From Delftia sp. PS-11 (lineage in GTDB: Bacteria; Pseudomonadota; Gammaproteobacteria; Burkholderiales; Burkholderiaceae_C), in assembly GCF_029870285.1 (NCBI RefSeq), contig NZ_JACSYA010000061.1:1-6255 (forward strand): 6,255 nt of DNA, given 5' to 3'. Position numbers and translations under genes: made by a program. The notes under the pieces are model-generated. The model had not been told where the DNA came from and ran no database searches. It saw nothing but the letters and a program-made list of their open reading frames with translations. Shown in pieces: positions 4,945-6,255 of this stretch (position 1 is its first letter; each line of letters opens with the position of its first letter).

Positions 4945-5361
4945 TCAATTTAATTTTAATTCGTTATTAATATTTTCCCAGCACTTATTTATAAAATTTC
5001 GGTATGCCAAACTAACTCCCTTACATCTTTCGAAATATCTATCATTTATTGGGTTGTTCTTTCTATACTCTGCTGCAAAATTCAGTTCATTTATGTATAT
5101 TCCACTCTTGTAATTTAAATAATCATTACCCATCAAAAAATCGTAAGAGAATTTTAACCTACAGTGCTTGAATAGATATTCTGTCACCCTCATCTCGCCC
5201 AAGCAGTCTGGATCTTTAGAATTTTTTATTGAAAAATTCATCTCACTTATTGCTGAAAATTTCTCTATATTTTCATGTTTCACATTACTGAAAAAATAGC
5301 CTAAGCTATATCCAAAAATAAAAATAACCAAAGCCATAAGTGAATTAAGCATTTTTTTCAT
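4945..5361 (-). CDS. Small single-pass membrane-anchored protein, unknown family; paralogue of the 4362-4796 gene
   Basis: The 138-residue product has a short basic start (MKK), one hydrophobic segment at about residues 7-24 with small-residue spacing (GYSLGYFF), then a polar domain presumably in the periplasm. YRKNNPI (99-105), YFE (109-111) and CW (127-128) align with YRINNPI, FFE and CW of the downstream gene, and Cys67 aligns with its Cys73, so the two are diverged duplicates (identity is low outside the C-terminus). Extra cysteines at 53 and 113 could form disulfides. There is no Shine-Dalgarno before ATG5361. Instead its first 17 bases overlap the end of the 5345-5533 ORF, which suggests translational coupling. 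AT-rich codon use marks it as foreign to the backbone. An immunity-protein role is plausible from arrangement but not shown by any motif. Confidence 0.72.
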   Translation of the reverse strand: MKKMLNSLMALVIFIFGYSLGYFFSNVKHENIEKFSAISEMNFSIKNSKDPDCLGEMRVTEYLFKHCRLKFSYDFLMGNDYLNYKSGIYINELNFAAEYRKNNPINDRYFERCKGVSLAYRNFINKCWENINNELKLN

Positions 5362-5533
5362 GATTTTTTATGCACGATAATTTATCTTCTGGACAAGTTC
5401 CTCCGCCAGGATTCACTATTCTTATATCCCACTTTATTGCACCCTGTTGACTGATACTCAGCCTCAGTATTCTCAGATGGTCCGTATGCAGATAAAAATT
5501 TGTTTGTTGAAATAAATCTGTAGTGATAATCAC
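5345..5533 (-). pseudogene. Tail fragment of a larger protein, possibly an Rhs-type or polymorphic toxin remnant
   Basis: A 62-codon frame opens at GTG5533, three codons after an in-frame TAG (5542-5540), with no ribosome binding site, and ends at TAA 5347-5345 inside the start of the next gene. The text is protein-like rather than random: NFYLHTDHLRILRL recalls the FYxHTDHLGTPxxL segment of Rhs/YD-repeat cores, and QQGAIKWD resembles the following G-x-I-x-W. The end VNPGGGTCPEDKLSCIKNHE does not match the Rhs continuation and could instead be the end of a toxin domain. Ending by overlap with a small AT-rich membrane gene is typical of toxin-immunity junctions. Whether it is translated is unknown; I read it as a displaced 3' end whose upstream part has been lost. 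Confidence 0.45.
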
Positions 5534-5789
5534 AGACGCCTACGACTGGATGAGGCCGAAATGATCAGGATCTATAAATTTGATCCACAAACAGCGCAGC
5601 AAGGTCTATAGAACGTACCCCTGTGGCAGGAGCAACTCCGTGATGTGAAGCTGACGCCCCCGAACACTGACATGCACCACCTGCATAGAAGAACCAATTG
5701 GTTTATGAACTTTGCGCTGATCTCATAGTGTTAATAATATTTTTCAAAAAATCATCGAAATTTAAATTTAATTTAACTTGATTTAATAT
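5534..5789. other. Unassigned stretch: mixed-composition fragment then AT-rich DNA
   Basis: 5534-5715 is of moderate GC and has short open frames on both strands but no start with a ribosome binding site. One plus frame of 38 codons (5612-5725, containing MHHLHRRTNWF) ends at TAG 5726-5728 and may be a gene tail of unknown kind. After 5730 the DNA becomes extremely AT-rich. TTCAATA/TATTGAA (5789-5795, 5803-5809) forms a small hairpin at the end of the next gene. I see no RNA gene or clear promoter here. Confidence 0.4.
5703..5715 (+). repeat. 13-bp copy of the IS5-family end sequence (possible IS scar)
   Basis: TTATGAACTTTGC here is identical and in the same orientation to 6108-6120, which lies within the left terminal region of the IS5-family element. 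The bases on both sides do not match, so this is at most a remnant of a related insertion or a recombination endpoint. A chance match cannot be excluded. Confidence 0.35.
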
Positions 5790-6066
5790 TCAATAAATTA
5801 AATATTGAAAAAATAAAAAACCAGTCAAAAATATTATTTTTTCATGAATAAAAATTAATAATTTTATTTTATATAAAACAAAATTATTAACCATTAAAAT
5901 GACGCAAAATGGAATTGCAATTTCTAAAGCAGTCCAAAAAAAACGGATTTATTATCTTCAGAATATTTTTTGAAAACAAAGATCCAGAAATACATCCAAC
6001 AATAAATATATAAATGCATCCATTTATTGCTCCATAAAAAAGTATAAATAATATTCTTTTAAGCAT
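5790..6066 (-). pseudogene. Frameshifted small integral membrane protein
   Basis: From ATG6066 a frame encodes a hydrophobic N-terminus (MLKRILFILFYGAINGC..., through NPFF at about residue 43) and would stop at 5889-5887 after 59 residues. At the run of eight T on the minus strand (5943-5936), skipping one base opens a second frame that stays open for 48 more codons, reading WTALEIAIPFCVILMV and onward to TGA 5792-5790. The joined product would be about 91 residues with three hydrophobic segments. The second frame becomes open only just before the homopolymer, which fits a single indel. No strong ribosome binding site precedes ATG6066. T-rich DNA yields hydrophobic translations easily, so the reconstruction is moderate. 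The gene is unidentified; a membrane immunity protein or small accessory membrane protein is possible. Confidence 0.45.
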
Positions 6067-6100
6067 ACTATTTTTTGATGATGGTATTTTGCAAAATTTA

Positions 6101-6255
6101 GAGCGTGTTATGAACTTTGCTCCTTGAGCCCGAAGCTGAGGGTTAGAGTTCGCGAATGCCTCGCAAGCCCTATCCCACGGATGTCAGCGATGAAGAATGG
6201 AGCTTCGCTGCGCCATACCTCACCCTGATGGACCAGCACGCACCTCAGCACGAGC
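6101..6255 (+). mobile_element. IS5-family insertion sequence, left end (continues beyond the window)
   Basis: A sharp change from AT-rich DNA to balanced composition occurs at GAGCGTGTTATGAACTTTG (6101-6119), the likely left terminal inverted repeat, preceded by TTA (6098-6100), compatible with the short TNA-type target duplication of the IS1031-like branch. A transposase frame begins 54 bases in. The right end is outside the window, so the inverted repeat and duplication cannot be confirmed. Confidence 0.75.
6155..6255 (+). CDS. IS5-family transposase, N-terminal part (cut by window end)
   Basis: The 33 visible codons start MPRKPYPTDVSDEEW and continue FAAPYLTLM, the characteristic N-terminal helix-turn-helix-like segment (DUF4096 type) of single-ORF IS5/IS1031-group DDE transposases. 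The catalytic residues lie downstream, outside the window. GAGG (6138-6141) is 13 bases before the ATG, a rather distant ribosome binding site. Nothing visible suggests truncation other than the window edge. Confidence 0.85.

Noticed and set aside
5789..5809. TTCAATA-N7-TATTGAA hairpin as a terminator
   Set aside because: All A/T except one pair, followed by no T-run in either useful direction; likely chance in very AT-rich DNA.
5716..6100. CRISPR array or replication-origin-like repeats in the AT-rich stretch
   Set aside because: No regularly spaced repeats and no DnaA-box or iteron clusters; only low-complexity A/T runs.

Overview
The window looks like chromosomal DNA of a betaproteobacterium of the order Burkholderiales, most likely Comamonadaceae (Comamonas/Delftia-like). 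The evidence is a high-GC backbone, an orphan Bug/TctC-type periplasmic solute receptor of the kind that is hugely expanded in that group, and the general codon style. The genus is an inference. From about 4362 to 6100 the GC-rich backbone gives way to a strikingly AT-rich accessory island, and the window closes inside an IS5-family insertion sequence.

Left part (1-2160, plus strand): a short-chain dehydrogenase/reductase (31-804), a 245-base GC-rich structured leader with a 17-bp dyad, and an exported TctC/Bug receptor (1050-2033). The receptor stop codon abuts a 124-bp element bounded by 19-nt inverted repeats.

Middle part (2160-4206): a bacteriohemerythrin (plus, 2306-2818) converges on a universal stress protein (minus, 2880-3317), with a strong terminator between them that serves the minus strand. 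Upstream of the stress protein is a perfect FNR/ANR palindrome (TTGAT-N4-ATCAA). Upstream of the hemerythrin is a closely related ATGAC-N4-GTCAA site placed exactly where a class II FNR-type activator would sit relative to a -10 hexamer. The two genes therefore look like members of one oxygen- or NO-responsive regulon. Upstream of the stress gene on the minus strand lies a 2-oxoglutarate/Fe(II) dioxygenase of the amino-acid hydroxylase type (3424-4206), whose stop codon overlaps the FNR box.

Right part (4207-6255): the AT-rich island holds two small, single-pass membrane-anchored proteins on the minus strand (4362-4796 and 4945-5361). They are clearly paralogous to each other, sharing a YRxNNPI...CW C-terminal signature, and I cannot assign them to a known family. 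The upstream one overlaps the 3' end of a short ORF (5345-5533) that reads like the tail of a larger protein and has an Rhs-like YLHTDHL stretch. A GC-rich 120-bp fragment separates the two paralogues. Further upstream, a hydrophobic membrane protein (5790-6066) appears frameshifted at an 8-base homopolymer. This layout (truncated large-protein tail, tandem small AT-rich paralogues, foreign fragments, IS) is what decayed polymorphic-toxin/immunity cassettes look like, but that function is an inference. The IS5-family element starts at about 6101 and its transposase is cut by the window edge.
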